A stretch of 64,000 nt of DNA, from positions 186,001 to 250,000 of the forward strand of contig NZ_JAKJHW010000005.1 in NCBI RefSeq assembly GCF_021646685.1, written 5' to 3'. Under the pieces are notes generated by a model that worked only from the letters and a program-made list of their open reading frames with translations, had not been told where the DNA came from and did no database searches. Both the position numbers and the translations under genes were made by a program. Origin of the DNA: Pseudalkalibacillus salsuginis (GTDB lineage Bacteria > Bacillota > Bacilli > Bacillales > Fictibacillaceae). How positions within the stretch are numbered: position 1 is the first letter of the stretch; every line of letters starts with the position of its first letter. Shown here in pieces: positions 7,611-17,628 of this stretch.

Positions 7611-9677
7611 TTACCCTTTTATCCATTTCCAAATCTGTTTGAAGAAGCCTTTTTCTCCGGTCTGGTTAGGTGAAATAGGTGCTTTTTCCTTATCAGCGGC
7701 ATCACCTTTACAGTACTTCGTCGGTTGCGTGCCCTCGATGTAATAAGAAAGCCTCTTTTTTGAACAGCTGTCACTTGCCAGCAAGCCCGTATCTGGATTC
7801 ACATTTACGCCAATGACACCTTCAGGTTGAGTGAATTGAGCGACAGGACGACCTGACATCGCATCCTTCATGAAGTGCCCCCAAATATTTTTGGAATAAA
7901 GCACATCATTGAAAGGATGAAGGGATTTCCCTTTGTCGTAACCGGTCCAGACTCCAGTCACGAGCTGTGGCGTGTAACCGATGATCCAGTTATCGTTATT
8001 GGTCGAACCGGTCTTTCCAGCTGTCGGCCGATCGATCAAACTGCTGATGGAAGCGCCAGTAACTCTCGTATAGTCATTCAACCGTTCATCAAATACACCT
8101 TTCATCAGATCGGTCATGACGTAAGCATATTCTTGATCGATCACGCGCTTTTTCTCGACATCTTGTTCATATATGACGTCTCCTTTATAATCGACGACCT
8201 TCGTGATGAATCTTGGTTCACTTTTCACACCATTGTTGGCAAATACACTATAGGCTGATGTCATTTCCAGAACCCCGACAGGCTTTGTTCCAAGAGCGAG
8301 TGAAGGGATGGCAGAAAGATCACTTTTTATTCCGAAATCCCTTGCAGTTTTGACAAGCTGTTCAGGCCCGATGAAGATATTGGTCTTCACGGCGTATACG
8401 TTATCAGAAACTGCGATTGCCTGCGCTAAGGTGATCTCGTCGTTCGCATAATGATTGCCGAAATTTTCAGGTATATACTCGTTCTCTTCCCCCTTGAAAA
8501 AGGTTGTCGGCTCACTCTTCAAGAGAGTGGAAGGCGTGAATCCGTTTTTCAATGCGGCAGCGTATAAGAATGGTTTGAAGGTCGATCCGGGTGCACGTCT
8601 TGCCTGGGTAGCACGGTTATAGGCACTCTTTTGATAATCCCGGCCGCCGACCATCGCTTTTACGTCTCCTGTTCTAGGATCGAGTGCAGCCATACCCACT
8701 TGGATGCTTGAGGTCTTCGGAATCGACTTTTCAACCCAGTGCTCTGCTTTTTCTTGGAGTTCTGGATCCAACGTTGTGTAGACATGGTAACCGCCAAGCT
8801 TCACCTCTTCCGCATCCAGTCCAAGTTTATTTTTTAAAAGGTATTCGACTTCATCCTGGAAGTAAGCTGCTTTTTCTACAGGCAGGTTCGTTTTCCCGAC
8901 GATTTCAAGAGGTGCTTTGTATGCTTCGGCGGCTTCTTTCGCACTTGCTGCTCCAGTTGCGACCATTGCATTTAATACGATCTTTTGCCGTTTTTTTGCA
9001 TTATCCATATTGGCGATCGGACTGTAATAGGATGGTCCTTTCGGAATTCCCGCTAACATGCTCGCCTCGGCAAGGTTCAATTTTTTGGCAGGCTTCCCGA
9101 AATAAAACTGGGAGGCAGCTTCGATCCCATAATTTCCATGTCCATAATAAATCGTGTTCAAATAACCCTGGATGATTTCGTCTTTCGTGTAATTCGCTTC
9201 GATCCGTGCTGCATATACCGCTTCCTTCAGCTTCCGCTCCCACGTTTTATCAGGTGCGAGAAATAAGTTCCGGGAGTATTGCTGAGTGATCGTACTAGCG
9301 CCCTGGACTTTCGAACCCGCCCGGATATCAGCTAAAAGGGCGGCACCGATCCGTTTTAGGTCAAACCCGTGATGGCGATAAAATTTGCGGTCCTCTACAG
9401 CTACGGTAGCTTTCGTCATATAAGGCGATATATCCTCAAGTTTTACCCAAAACCGATTTTGACCAAGTGGCTCGTGCTCTCCAATGATCGATTCATCGGA
9501 CCCATAAAAGACCGTCGTCTGGGGAACCTTTAGCGGAGGAGGGCCCATTACATGGATGACAACGACAAAAATAAGCCCTATCAAAAATAAAGGCAATGAA
9601 AATATCAATAAAGTCCTGAGATAGAGCCATACTACTTTCCATGTCCTCAACAAACGATCAGCGGTTATGACTTCCAT
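7611..9677 (-). CDS. pbpG: Class A penicillin-binding protein (PBP2d-like transglycosylase/transpeptidase)
   Basis: Bifunctional murein synthase of 688 residues, anchored by one N-terminal membrane segment (about 24-44). Glycosyltransferase family 51 domain: catalytic Glu95 in EDRKFY, then GASTITQQ (127-134), KLKEAVYA and the GYLNTIYYG motif. Transpeptidase domain: active-site Ser365 in STFK, SDN 424-426 and KTG 555-557. The C-terminus is a short tail with lysines. Its position beside speE matches B. subtilis pbpG (ywhE), a forespore-expressed PBP; here it is divergent from speE. An SD AAGGGGGG lies 9 bases before the ATG. A weak forespore-type promoter is possible upstream (9733-9762). It could be a vegetative paralogue; context favours pbpG. 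Confidence 0.9.
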   Translation of the reverse strand: MEVITADRLLRTWKVVWLYLRTLLIFSLPLFLIGLIFVVVIHVMGPPPLKVPQTTVFYGSDESIIGEHEPLGQNRFWVKLEDISPYMTKATVAVEDRKFYRHHGFDLKRIGAALLADIRAGSKVQGASTITQQYSRNLFLAPDKTWERKLKEAVYAARIEANYTKDEIIQGYLNTIYYGHGNYGIEAASQFYFGKPAKKLNLAEASMLAGIPKGPSYYSPIANMDNAKKRQKIVLNAMVATGAASAKEAAEAYKAPLEIVGKTNLPVEKAAYFQDEVEYLLKNKLGLDAEEVKLGGYHVYTTLDPELQEKAEHWVEKSIPKTSSIQVGMAALDPRTGDVKAMVGGRDYQKSAYNRATQARRAPGSTFKPFLYAAALKNGFTPSTLLKSEPTTFFKGEENEYIPENFGNHYANDEITLAQAIAVSDNVYAVKTNIFIGPEQLVKTARDFGIKSDLSAIPSLALGTKPVGVLEMTSAYSVFANNGVKSEPRFITKVVDYKGDVIYEQDVEKKRVIDQEYAYVMTDLMKGVFDERLNDYTRVTGASISSLIDRPTAGKTGSTNNDNWIIGYTPQLVTGVWTGYDKGKSLHPFNDVLYSKNIWGHFMKDAMSGRPVAQFTQPEGVIGVNVNPDTGLLASDSCSKKRLSYYIEGTQPTKYCKGDAADKEKAPISPNQTGEKGFFKQIWKWIKG

Positions 9678-9732
9678 GAGGCGTCCCCCCTTACATAAGC
9701 CGTTTCAGCTTCTTAGTAACTTCCATTTTTAC

Positions 9733-9762
9733 TAGTATGGGAGGGTTCCACCGATTCTAAAC
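9733..9762 (-). promoter_or_regulatory. Possible forespore (sigma-G/F type) promoter of pbpG
   Basis: Minus strand: GTTTA (9762-9758), 18 bases, CATACTA (9739-9733). CATACTA agrees with the sigma-G -10 (CATnnTA); the -35 departs from GhATR at one position. Weak call, made because pbpG of B. subtilis is forespore-expressed. The rest of the 350-base gap to speE holds nothing else I can support. Confidence 0.3.
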
Positions 9763-10028
9763 GTTGACTTGGCCGCTTTTACATTCGAGGTCGACGCCGT
9801 TCCGATTCTTGTTTGCAATTGGATATAAAATTCTCTTGCAAAAATGGGGTAATCGAGTATACTTTTCTTGCAGATTATCCATTGTAAGTTTCAAATCAAT
9901 GACTGAGGGAAACGGACAAATAGGTGATAGAGTATCAATTGTGGGCCAGAGTAAATTCGATACACGTTGAATACTTATGATAGAATGCCAAATAGGATTT
10001 CAGGATAATAATCAATGAGGTGAATGAA

Positions 10029-10856
10029 ATGGAATTATGGTACACGGAAAAACAAACGGAAAGGTTCGGCATCACTGCAAAGATCAAACAGACCTTACAT
10101 ACCGAGCAAACAGATTTTCAACGGCTGGATATGATTAAAACGGAAGAGTTCGGCAACATGCTCGTCTTGGATGGCATGGTCATGACGACACAAAAGGATG
10201 AATTCGTCTATCACGAAATGGTCGCTCACGTCCCGCTTTTCACACATCCGAATCCAAAGCATGTCCTTGTCGTCGGTGGAGGAGACGGTGGTGTCATTCG
10301 AGAAGTATTGAAGCACCCTTCAGTTGAAAAAGCGGTCCTTGTCGAGATTGATGGGAAAGTCATCGAGTATTCAAAAAAATACTTGCCTGAGATTGCCGGA
10401 GATCTGGAAGACCCGCGTGTCGACGTGCAGGTGGATGATGGATTCATGCACATCGCGAAAAGTGAAAACGAATATGATGTGATCATGGTCGATTCAACTG
10501 AGCCGGTCGGTCCAGCTGCAAAGTTGTTTGAAAAGGGTTTTTATGAAGGGATATCAAAGGCATTGAAAGAAGACGGCGTATTTGTTGCCCAGACGGACAA
10601 CCCATGGTTCAAAGCAGACCTCATCTCCCAAGTGCATAGGGATGTAAGCGAGATCTTCCCTGTGACACGCCTATACACAGCAAACATTCCAACGTACCCA
10701 AGCGGATTGTGGACGTTTACGATCGGATCGAAGAATTATGACCCGCTGAAAGTGGAAGAAGACCGTTTCCACGACATCGATACGAAGTACTATACGAAAG
10801 AACTGCATACAGCAGCTTTCGCTTTGCCTAAATTCGTCCGGGATCTTGTCGAGTAG
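10029..10856 (+). CDS. speE: Spermidine synthase (polyamine aminopropyltransferase)
   Basis: Transfers an aminopropyl group from decarboxylated S-adenosylmethionine to putrescine. 275 residues, the usual size of Bacillus SpeE. Seen: N-terminal beta domain ([13 protein letters not shown]), YHEM (61-64) gatekeeping the substrate, the VGGGDGG nucleotide loop (82-88), LVEID binding the ribose, the [10 protein letters not shown] loop with the catalytic Asp, and the QTDNPW stretch. ATG 10029 follows AGGTGA by 6 bases; the upstream GTG 10020 overlaps the SD. speB follows 9 bases after the stop, so the two form an operon. With agmatinase this makes putrescine from agmatine and then spermidine. Confidence 0.97.
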   Translation: MELWYTEKQTERFGITAKIKQTLHTEQTDFQRLDMIKTEEFGNMLVLDGMVMTTQKDEFVYHEMVAHVPLFTHPNPKHVLVVGGGDGGVIREVLKHPSVEKAVLVEIDGKVIEYSKKYLPEIAGDLEDPRVDVQVDDGFMHIAKSENEYDVIMVDSTEPVGPAAKLFEKGFYEGISKALKEDGVFVAQTDNPWFKADLISQVHRDVSEIFPVTRLYTANIPTYPSGLWTFTIGSKNYDPLKVEEDRFHDIDTKYYTKELHTAAFALPKFVRDLVE

Positions 10857-10865
10857 GAGAGTATC

Positions 10866-11738
10866 ATGCGATTTGAAGAAGCTTATTCAGGAAATGTATT
10901 CATAAAAAGCCACCCTCGTTTTGAAGATAGTGAAGCGGTCATTTACGGTATGCCAATGGACTGGACGGTCAGCTTCCGCCCGGGGTCACGTTTCGGGCCA
11001 GCTAAAATTCGTGAAGTATCACTCGGGTTAGAAGAGTACAGCCCATATATGGACCGGGAACTTGAGCAAGTTCGATTTTACGATGCAGGGGATATCCCGC
11101 TTCCGTTCGGAAACCCGCAGCGAAGCATCGATATGATCGAGGAGTATGTCAGGAAAATTTTGGATGCAGGAAAATTTCCACTCGGGATCGGAGGGGAGCA
11201 TCTCGTTTCATGGCCGATTTTCAAAGCTTTTCATAAAAAGTTCGAGGATTTTGCTGTCATCCATATCGATGCCCATGCGGATCTCCGGAAAGAATATGAA
11301 GGGGAACCTTTATCCCACTCAACACCGATCCGTAAAGCGTGTGAGTTGATCGGACCGGAAAACGTCTATTCATTCGGCATCCGCTCAGGTATGAAAGAGG
11401 AATTTCAATTTGCAAAAGAGTCAGGTATGTACATGGCGAAGTTCGATGTCGTCGAGCCAATGAAAGAAGTCCTCCCCAAGCTTTCAGGGCGGAATGTATA
11501 TGTGACGATCGATATTGATGTCCTTGATCCTGCACACGCCCCAGGGACAGGAACAGCGGAAGCGGGAGGCATCACTTCAAAAGAACTTTTGGAAGCGATC
11601 GTGCTGATTGCGAATTCGGATGTGAAGGTCATCGGCGCAGACCTTGTCGAAGTCGCTCCGATTTATGATCATTCTGAACAAACCCCGATCGCCGCAAGTA
11701 AATTCATCCGGGAAATGCTGCTCGGCTGGGTGAAATAA
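10866..11738 (+). CDS. speB: Agmatinase
   Basis: Hydrolyses agmatine to putrescine and urea, feeding SpeE. 290 residues, ureohydrolase fold. The binuclear manganese ligands are visible: His112 in GGEH, Asp135, His137 and Asp139 in DAHAD, and the two Asp of DIDVLDP. The substrate loop HAPGTGT follows, and SHSTPIRK fits agmatinase rather than arginase. It starts 9 bases after speE with an AGGAGAG SD overlapping the spacer. A strong terminator (11746-11787) closes the two-gene operon, as in B. subtilis. Confidence 0.97.
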   Translation: MRFEEAYSGNVFIKSHPRFEDSEAVIYGMPMDWTVSFRPGSRFGPAKIREVSLGLEEYSPYMDRELEQVRFYDAGDIPLPFGNPQRSIDMIEEYVRKILDAGKFPLGIGGEHLVSWPIFKAFHKKFEDFAVIHIDAHADLRKEYEGEPLSHSTPIRKACELIGPENVYSFGIRSGMKEEFQFAKESGMYMAKFDVVEPMKEVLPKLSGRNVYVTIDIDVLDPAHAPGTGTAEAGGITSKELLEAIVLIANSDVKVIGADLVEVAPIYDHSEQTPIAASKFIREMLLGWVK

Positions 11739-11745
11739 GTCGAGA

Positions 11746-11787
11746 CCCTTTTAGAAAGAAACACGATCTTTCTGAAAGGGTTTTTTT
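11746..11787 (+). terminator. Terminator of the speE-speB operon
   Basis: ACCCTTTTAGAAAG (11746 on) pairs with CTTTCTGAAAGGGT (to about 11781) around a short loop, followed by seven Ts. Confidence 0.92.
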
Positions 11788-11875
11788 CAAGTGGAAAAAA
11801 TATCACCTGGTTGGATTTAGTGTTAGTGAAGCTCGTGACCCTCCTGGGAGAAGTGCGATCCAGGGGTATCCATCA

Positions 11876-11884
11876 TTCGACAAA
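11876..11884 (-). promoter_or_regulatory. Perfect Spo0A box upstream of the PAS kinase gene
   Basis: TTCGACAAA on + is TTTGTCGAA on -, an exact match to the 0A box TTTGTCRAA. It lies 138 bases before the kinase start chosen here. Single nine-base matches can arise by chance. Confidence 0.45.
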
Positions 11885-12021
11885 TATTATTGTTTTATGA
11901 CAATAGAGGTTCGGAGAAGGAAATTCTTAAAAAAGGTCTAATTAGTTAGGTGGCGATCAATTCGCTCATGTCAAAATGGGCAAATGGCAAGTACGCACAA
12001 CCATATAAAGGAGCAGGTACC

Positions 12022-13830
12022 GTGCAAAGAACAACTTCTGCTTTGGTGGAAATCAACCAAGCTTTCATTGATCAATTGTCAGATGGCTTTTTACAAATAA
12101 ATAAGGATGGTTCGATCATATATGCCAACCAAATGATCAAAGACTGGATTGGCGTAGAAACCGAGCAATTGATCGGAAAAAAACTGATCCGCTTCTTTCC
12201 GGAAGTCAAAACTGATAAAAATCAAGAAGGAGCCTGGTACAGGACCGTACTAGCCAGTGTCGACAGACAAGCGGAAATTGTTGAACTTTCCTGTTTTCCA
12301 AAAAGGGATGGACGCACCGACCTGCTTGTCCGTTACATAGAAAATGAGGATGAGATGAAGGATTCAGGTGACGTATCGATATCAAAGAATCATTCAGCTT
12401 TGCAAAAAGCCCAGCAAGCGTTGCTTGAATCTGAATATCGATACAGACAGCTTGTCGAGCATTCCCCTGACCCAGTTTGTTTACATGACTCGGAAAAAAT
12501 CCTGTATGTGAACGATGTGGCAGTTGAGATGCTCGGAATCAAAGACAAATCCGATATCATCGGGAAATCGACGGTAGATTTCATTCACCCGGACTATCGC
12601 GAAGACTCAGGAAAACGAGTTGAAAAAGTCATGAAAGGACACCGGTTCACTAGATTGTTCCCTATAAAACTCATTCGTCCGGACGGGGCCATTTTAGAAA
12701 TGGAAGGAAAATCGATTCCGATCAAAGAGAACGGAAATACATACGTACTTGCAGTGTTCAGGGATGTCACCGAGAAAAATTATACGAAAAAGTCCTTGCT
12801 GCATAGTGAGCGAAGATACCGATCCCTATTCCAACACAATCCTGACGGCATCTATTCGCTCAACCTTAAAGGGGAATTGACGAGCATCAATCCGGCAATC
12901 GTCACCATTACTGGTTTCCCGGAGGAAGAGCAGATTGGAAGGCAATACACCGATTTCCTGCTGGCGGATGAGAAAGAGGAAGTCGTAGCAAATTACGAGA
13001 AGATTTTCACCGGCAAAACGGTCAAATTCGAAAAGCATATGACACGGAAAGATGGCGAAACTATCACTGTCAGGGTCGTCGGTTTCCCGATGATCGTCGA
13101 TGATGAAATCATAGGCATGTATGGGATTCTACGGGACATCACCGACGAGAAAAAATCGCAGGAAATGCTTAGAAGGTCAGAGAAACTGACTGTCGTCGGC
13201 GAACTTGCGGCAGCAATCGCACATGAAATCCGGAATCCATTGACCTCGATCAAGGGATTCATACAGATGATGGAGGACGGCCTCGAAGATAAGGAGCTGT
13301 ATTATCAAATCGTACTTTCTGAGCTGGATCGCATCGAACAGATCATCAGCGAATTGCTTTTACTGGCAAAACCGCAAAGCATTTGTTTTGAGAAGAAGAA
13401 AGCCGGAAACCTCATCCGGCATGTGTTGAAGCTTCTGGAGGGACAAGCGAACCTGCATAATATCCAGTTCATCACGGATTTGGAAGCAGATTCAGAACTG
13501 ATCGACTGTGAAGAAAATCAATTGAAGCAAGTCTTCATCAATCTGATTAAAAATGCAATCGAAGTCATGCCGGATGGAGGGAAAATCATGATTTCTTCAA
13601 GGAAAAGGAAGGATGGCAAGCTCCTCATCAAGATCAAAGACCAGGGACCAGGCATTCCGAAAGATAAGATGTCAAGGCTGGGCGAACCTTTTTACACGAC
13701 AAAAGAAAAAGGCACGGGCTTAGGATTGATGGTCAGTTTTAAAATCATCAAAGATCATAAGGGGACGATTCAGTTTTCGAGCAGTGAACATGATGGAACA
13801 ACGGTGGATGTACTACTGCCGCTGCCTTGA
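12022..13830 (+). CDS. Multi-PAS sensor histidine kinase (sporulation-kinase type)
   Basis: Cytosolic-looking kinase of 602 residues with no membrane segment. Three PAS domains (about 12-105, 135-255, 262-375), then HisKA with the H-box ELAAAIAHEIRNPLTS (phospho-acceptor His401), N-box QVFINLIKNAIEV, G1 DQGPGIP, F-box GEPFYTT and G2 GTGLGL. This arrangement resembles B. subtilis KinA/KinE, which feed Spo0F; the target here is inferred, not shown. GTG 12022 has the only good SD (AAAGGAG at 12007-12013, 8 bases); in-frame GTG 11950 and ATG 11968 lack well-spaced sites but would add up to 24 residues. No response regulator is adjacent. It is monocistronic: Spo0A box upstream, terminator at 13863. 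A related kinase is at 53589-55826. Confidence 0.88.
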   Translation: MQRTTSALVEINQAFIDQLSDGFLQINKDGSIIYANQMIKDWIGVETEQLIGKKLIRFFPEVKTDKNQEGAWYRTVLASVDRQAEIVELSCFPKRDGRTDLLVRYIENEDEMKDSGDVSISKNHSALQKAQQALLESEYRYRQLVEHSPDPVCLHDSEKILYVNDVAVEMLGIKDKSDIIGKSTVDFIHPDYREDSGKRVEKVMKGHRFTRLFPIKLIRPDGAILEMEGKSIPIKENGNTYVLAVFRDVTEKNYTKKSLLHSERRYRSLFQHNPDGIYSLNLKGELTSINPAIVTITGFPEEEQIGRQYTDFLLADEKEEVVANYEKIFTGKTVKFEKHMTRKDGETITVRVVGFPMIVDDEIIGMYGILRDITDEKKSQEMLRRSEKLTVVGELAAAIAHEIRNPLTSIKGFIQMMEDGLEDKELYYQIVLSELDRIEQIISELLLLAKPQSICFEKKKAGNLIRHVLKLLEGQANLHNIQFITDLEADSELIDCEENQLKQVFINLIKNAIEVMPDGGKIMISSRKRKDGKLLIKIKDQGPGIPKDKMSRLGEPFYTTKEKGTGLGLMVSFKIIKDHKGTIQFSSSEHDGTTVDVLLPLP

Positions 13831-13862
13831 AATATAGAAAATGTTTCCGGAGTATCGTCTCG

Positions 13863-13894
13863 GCGCTGAACCTTGAAAGAGGTGGCGTTTTTTT
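13863..13894 (+). terminator. Terminator after the PAS kinase gene
   Basis: CGC-TGA-ACCT / AGGT-G-GCG hairpin (13863-13887) followed by seven Ts. Confidence 0.75.
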
Positions 13895-13935
13895 ATTATA
13901 ATGGGTAAGTTAACGAAGAGAAGGGTGTGAGCAGT

Positions 13936-14370
13936 GTGAATCTTACCATTCCTGTCGAAGTGGATTTACATACGAAAATCATTGGTTCCGGTGAAGCCGA
14001 GAATACGAAATTGTCATCGAATGGAACGTTATACAGGAAGAATGACGCTGTCTACCTTCGCTATGAAGAAGTGATCAATGAAACGGAGAAAGTGGATACG
14101 ACGATAAAAATTTTGACCGATGAAATCACGATCATCCGCAAGGGAGCCGTTTCGATGCGGCAACGATTCAGCCCTGGGACCGAGAAGGAAGGGACCTATG
14201 AAAGCCCTTATGGTCCGATCCCCATCTCAACGAAAACGGATAAGATCGATTTCGATTGGAATGAAACAGTACAAACGGGTTATTTGTCAATGGATTATCA
14301 GGTGCTTTTCCAGGGTGAAGAAGCCGGCTATCATCATATGCTTATAAAGCTGAGAGGGGAAGAAAAATGA
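13936..14370 (+). CDS. ywiB: YwiB family beta-barrel protein (DUF1934)
   Basis: Cytosolic protein of 144 residues, DUF1934, a small calycin-like beta barrel by family knowledge. Recognised from alternating beta-strand pattern with YLRYEE, the GAVSMRQRF motif in the middle and GRLSMDYQ-like strand near the end. No activity is known. GTG 13936 is favoured: AAGGGTG at 13921-13927 is 8 bases away; GTG 13927 overlaps the SD. The stop overlaps the argS start by 4 bases (ATGA), so argS translation is coupled to it, the same pair order as in B. subtilis. Confidence 0.88.
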   Translation: MNLTIPVEVDLHTKIIGSGEAENTKLSSNGTLYRKNDAVYLRYEEVINETEKVDTTIKILTDEITIIRKGAVSMRQRFSPGTEKEGTYESPYGPIPISTKTDKIDFDWNETVQTGYLSMDYQVLFQGEEAGYHHMLIKLRGEEK

Positions 14371-16037
14371 CGATTGTAGAACAGGTAAAGGAACAATTGA
14401 AAAAGGAAATTGCCGATTCAGTTGTAAAAGCAGGTTTGGCTACAGAGGAGCAGCTGCCGGAAGTCGTCCTTGAGATTCCGAAAAATAAGGACCATGGTGA
14501 CTTTGCCACGAACATGGCCATGCAGCTCGCACGTATTGCAAAAAAGGCGCCGCGCCAGATTGCTGAAGAAATGGTCGCGAACTTCGACCAATCGAAGGCG
14601 TCGATTGAAAAGATTGAAATTGCAGGACCGGGATTCATCAACTTTTACTTTGACAACCATTATTTGACCGATCTGATCCCTGCCATCATCAAAGCAGGTG
14701 ACCAATATGGACAGACGGATACGGGACAAAACAAAAAGGTGCAGATCGAGTTTGTTTCGGCCAATCCGACAGGCAGTCTCCATCTTGGCCATGCACGTGG
14801 AGCAGCAGTAGGGGATACGTTATGCAATATATTGGATAAAGCCGGCTATGACGTATCACGGGAATATTATATCAACGATGCTGGAAATCAGATTCACAAT
14901 CTAGCCCTCTCCCTTGAAGCACGCTACCTGGAGGTATTGGGTCACGAGGCATCCATACCTGAAGATGGATATTTCGGAAAAGACATCATCCGTATTGCAG
15001 AAGAGGTCGCTGAAAAGGAAGGTGACAAATTTGTCCACCTGAACCAGGAGGAACGCATCCGCTACTTCAGAGAATATGGCCTGAAGAAACAGCTTGAGAA
15101 GATCAAGGAGGACCTGGCGGAGTTCCGAGTCCGTTTTGATGAATGGTATTCTGAAACCTCCCTTTATACATCAGGGAAGATCGATGAAACACTTGCTTTA
15201 TTGAAGGAAAAAGGCGTCATATATGAAAAGGATGGGGCGACCTGGTTCCGGACGACGGACTATGGGGATGACAAGGACCGTGTCTTGATCAAGAACGACG
15301 GAACGTATACTTATTTGACACCGGACATGGCTTATCACTTTGATAAATTCAAGCGTGGGTTTGAAACAGTCATCAATATTTGGGGTGCGGACCATCATGG
15401 GTACATTCCGCGGATGAAGGCTGCTGTGGAGGCGCTCGGCTATGATCGCGAACAGCTTGAAGTGCAGATCATTCAGCTCGTCAGTCTTTTCCAAAACGGT
15501 GAAAAGGTGAAGATGAGTAAACGGACAGGGAAAGCAGTCACTCTACTCGAATTGATGGATGAAGTCGGTGTTGATGCAATGCGATATTTCTTTGCAATGC
15601 GCAGCTCAGATTCCCATCTTGATTTTGATATGGATCTTGCCGTATCCCGTTCGAACGAAAACCCTGTCTATTACATCCAATATGCACATGCCCGTGTATG
15701 CAGCATGCTTCGCCAGGGGAAAGAAAAAGGATATACATTCGAGGATCAAGTCGATTTCTCGACGATCCGGTCGGAAAAAGAATATGACTTGTTGAAGAAG
15801 CTTGGAGAGTTTCCAGAAGCTGTTGCCGAGGCAGCACAGACATTGTCAACTCCTCGGATGACGAACTACTTGTTTGAGCTCGCTTCAGCCCTTCATAGCT
15901 TTTATAATGCCGAACGGGTCCTTGATGACGACAACTCTGAACAAAGTAAAGCAAGATATGCGTTGATGAAAGCTGTTCAGCAAACACTGAACAATGGTAC
16001 AGAATTGATTGGTGTATCAGCACCAGAAAAAATGTAA
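14367..16037 (+). CDS. argS: Arginyl-tRNA synthetase
   Basis: Charges tRNA-Arg; class Ia synthetase of 556 residues. The N-terminal additional domain (about 1-100) is followed by the HIGH motif as HLGH (139-142), the catalytic Rossmann halves, KMSKR as 382-386, and the C-terminal anticodon-binding DALR domain ending in a Met. ATG overlaps the ywiB stop (ATGA). No T-box leader lies in front, consistent with embedding in an operon. A 10-bp hairpin follows 15 bases after the stop. Confidence 0.97.
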   Translation: MTIVEQVKEQLKKEIADSVVKAGLATEEQLPEVVLEIPKNKDHGDFATNMAMQLARIAKKAPRQIAEEMVANFDQSKASIEKIEIAGPGFINFYFDNHYLTDLIPAIIKAGDQYGQTDTGQNKKVQIEFVSANPTGSLHLGHARGAAVGDTLCNILDKAGYDVSREYYINDAGNQIHNLALSLEARYLEVLGHEASIPEDGYFGKDIIRIAEEVAEKEGDKFVHLNQEERIRYFREYGLKKQLEKIKEDLAEFRVRFDEWYSETSLYTSGKIDETLALLKEKGVIYEKDGATWFRTTDYGDDKDRVLIKNDGTYTYLTPDMAYHFDKFKRGFETVINIWGADHHGYIPRMKAAVEALGYDREQLEVQIIQLVSLFQNGEKVKMSKRTGKAVTLLELMDEVGVDAMRYFFAMRSSDSHLDFDMDLAVSRSNENPVYYIQYAHARVCSMLRQGKEKGYTFEDQVDFSTIRSEKEYDLLKKLGEFPEAVAEAAQTLSTPRMTNYLFELASALHSFYNAERVLDDDNSEQSKARYALMKAVQQTLNNGTELIGVSAPEKM

Positions 16038-16052
16038 ATGACATATTTCACA

Positions 16053-16085
16053 ATGCTCTCTGTCATACTAAATAGCAGAGAGCAT
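16053..16085 (+). terminator. Hairpin, probable weak terminator of argS
   Basis: ATGCTCTCTG and CAGAGAGCAT form a perfect 10-bp stem with a 13-base loop. The following TATCTTT tract is short, so read-through into the next small gene is likely. Confidence 0.6.
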
Positions 16086-16136
16086 TATCTTTCGTTAAAG
16101 TCATATGATCGGCATGAACGACTGGAGGTTACTTTT

Positions 16137-16307
16137 ATGAAAATTGCCATATTATCTCTTTTATGCGGTTTCGTCGTCGGGCTGGTCTTTGCCGCATTCA
16201 AGCTTCCGATCCCCGCTCCCCCGGCATTTGCAGGGATTCTAGGGATAGTCGGAATCTATCTGGGCTATAAATTCGTCATCACGGTGATGCCTCTCTTATT
16301 AAGATAG
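16137..16307 (+). CDS. XapX-type small membrane protein
   Basis: A 56-residue protein with two hydrophobic helices (about 4-22 and 31-52) separated by the short loop KLPIPAPPAFAGILG, which is the signature of the XapX domain (DUF1427). It begins at ATG 16137 with GGAGGT 7 bases upstream; the longer frame from 16038 lies in the argS terminator and is not used. Location is the membrane; function is unknown. It precedes the alpha/beta hydrolase gene by 16 bases and is probably co-transcribed with it. Confidence 0.82.
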   Translation: MKIAILSLLCGFVVGLVFAAFKLPIPAPPAFAGILGIVGIYLGYKFVITVMPLLLR

Positions 16308-16323
16308 GAAAGGGGCATCTGAC

Positions 16324-17091
16324 ATGTCTGTTCAATCTGTTTTTGGCAGAAAGTTAAGCGTAGAGGACAGAGGGGAAGGAATCCCAATCGTGTTCCTTCA
16401 TCCACCAGGGCTTGGGAAATGTGTCTTCATGCATCAACTTCATTTAAGCTTAACCTATCGGATCATCACCTATGATATGTGTGGCCATGGATTCAGTGAT
16501 CCAACCTCTGATCAAGTCACGATCGAAAGTCTGACAGAAGAATTGCGCCAATTGCTTGATGTATTACAAGTAGAAAAGGCGGTCATTTGTGGATATTCAG
16601 CAGGAGGATCGATTGCCCAGCATTTTGCGATCACTTATCCTGAGCGGTGTCTTGGTCTTATTTTATGTGGTGGATTTCCGCACGTGTCTCCCCTCCTGGG
16701 AGCAGAGTTTCTAGCGGGTATGGCCATTTTGCAATATGCTCCCGATCTCCTTGCGAAAATCATAGTTATAAGTCATGGGAAAAAGAAGGAAGAACAAGCG
16801 ATCCTGTTGAAAACTGTTAGAAAGACAAATCATAAAAATTGGTATGACTTCTATCAAGCCTCTTACACCTATTCCTGTTTGGACCGATTACCACAAATCA
16901 TAGTTCCGACACTCGTCATTTACGGGGATCGGGTCCTGCACATCAAAATCTTTGAAAAAGTATATAAGCACCGTTTACAACAGCCATCTATCGTAATCGT
17001 TTCAAATTCCTTCCATGAAGTGCCGTTCCATAAGTGGAATGTATTTAATCGATTAGTCGATGAATTCATCGGTACGAAAATACAATTATGA
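16324..17091 (+). CDS. Alpha/beta-fold hydrolase
   Basis: Cytosolic hydrolase of 255 residues. The nucleophile elbow is G-Y-S-A-G (Ser near 94), the oxyanion strand is FLHPPGLGK, a candidate acid lies in IYGDRVL, and the catalytic His is in SNSFHEVPFH near the end. This fits the broad esterase/lipase or epoxide-hydrolase-like class; the substrate cannot be told. ATG 16324 follows AAGGGGC by 8 bases. It sits 16 bases after the XapX gene. No signal peptide. Confidence 0.85.
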   Translation: MSVQSVFGRKLSVEDRGEGIPIVFLHPPGLGKCVFMHQLHLSLTYRIITYDMCGHGFSDPTSDQVTIESLTEELRQLLDVLQVEKAVICGYSAGGSIAQHFAITYPERCLGLILCGGFPHVSPLLGAEFLAGMAILQYAPDLLAKIIVISHGKKKEEQAILLKTVRKTNHKNWYDFYQASYTYSCLDRLPQIIVPTLVIYGDRVLHIKIFEKVYKHRLQQPSIVIVSNSFHEVPFHKWNVFNRLVDEFIGTKIQL

Positions 17092-17156
17092 TCTATATCT
17101 GTTCAGTCTGTCGCATACAGTAGTCTTACAAGCTTTAGGTCGAGGAGGAGAAACGG

Positions 17157-17627
17157 ATGGACGAAGTGAAAAAGCATCGGCGTCCCAGTGTTCAAGTTTA
17201 CGCCGCCATTTGGCAGCGTGCCCTTGCAATGATTGTAGATCTTGCGGTTGTGACGGCTCCTTTAAGTGTGGTCAGTTACCTTGTATTCGGAAATTGGAGG
17301 GGAGACTGGATTACGCTTGCGGTTGAAGCATTTTACTGGCTGGTCATCCCGGTGTTGACAGGAGGATATACCATAGGAAAATGGATGGCTGGGATTCGTA
17401 TTGAAATGCGTAAAGGGACAGACCCTGGTATTTTATGCATGTTCCTCCGTTATGGGATCGTCCCGTTCATGTACCTGATTTCATTCGGTGTTCTCTTTCT
17501 TGTCAGTGTCGGAATGATGTTGATACGACCTGACCGGAAAACCCTTCACGATGTCATCGCGAATACAGTCGTGGTGAAGAACTCTGTTCCAAAATATGTA
17601 CACCATAATACGAAAGTTTCCGCTTGA
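17157..17627 (+). CDS. RDD family membrane protein
   Basis: A 156-residue protein with an N-terminal cytosolic segment followed by the RDD domain: WQRALAMIVDL places the Arg and first Asp on helix 1 (about 20-45), a second helix at about 60-80 (WLVIPVLTGGYTIGK), and a third at about 105-127 with the downstream RKTLHDVIANT motif. Function is unsettled; some RDD proteins are Na+/H+ antiporters. SD AGGAGGAG is 7 bases from the ATG. It converges with the ZIP transporter with only one base between the stops, and there is no terminator in between, so antisense overlap of the transcripts is likely. Confidence 0.87.
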   Translation: MDEVKKHRRPSVQVYAAIWQRALAMIVDLAVVTAPLSVVSYLVFGNWRGDWITLAVEAFYWLVIPVLTGGYTIGKWMAGIRIEMRKGTDPGILCMFLRYGIVPFMYLISFGVLFLVSVGMMLIRPDRKTLHDVIANTVVVKNSVPKYVHHNTKVSA

Positions 17628-17628
17628 A

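Noticed and set aside
14330-14367. T-box leader for argS
   Set aside because: argS starts inside the ywiB stop; there is no leader.
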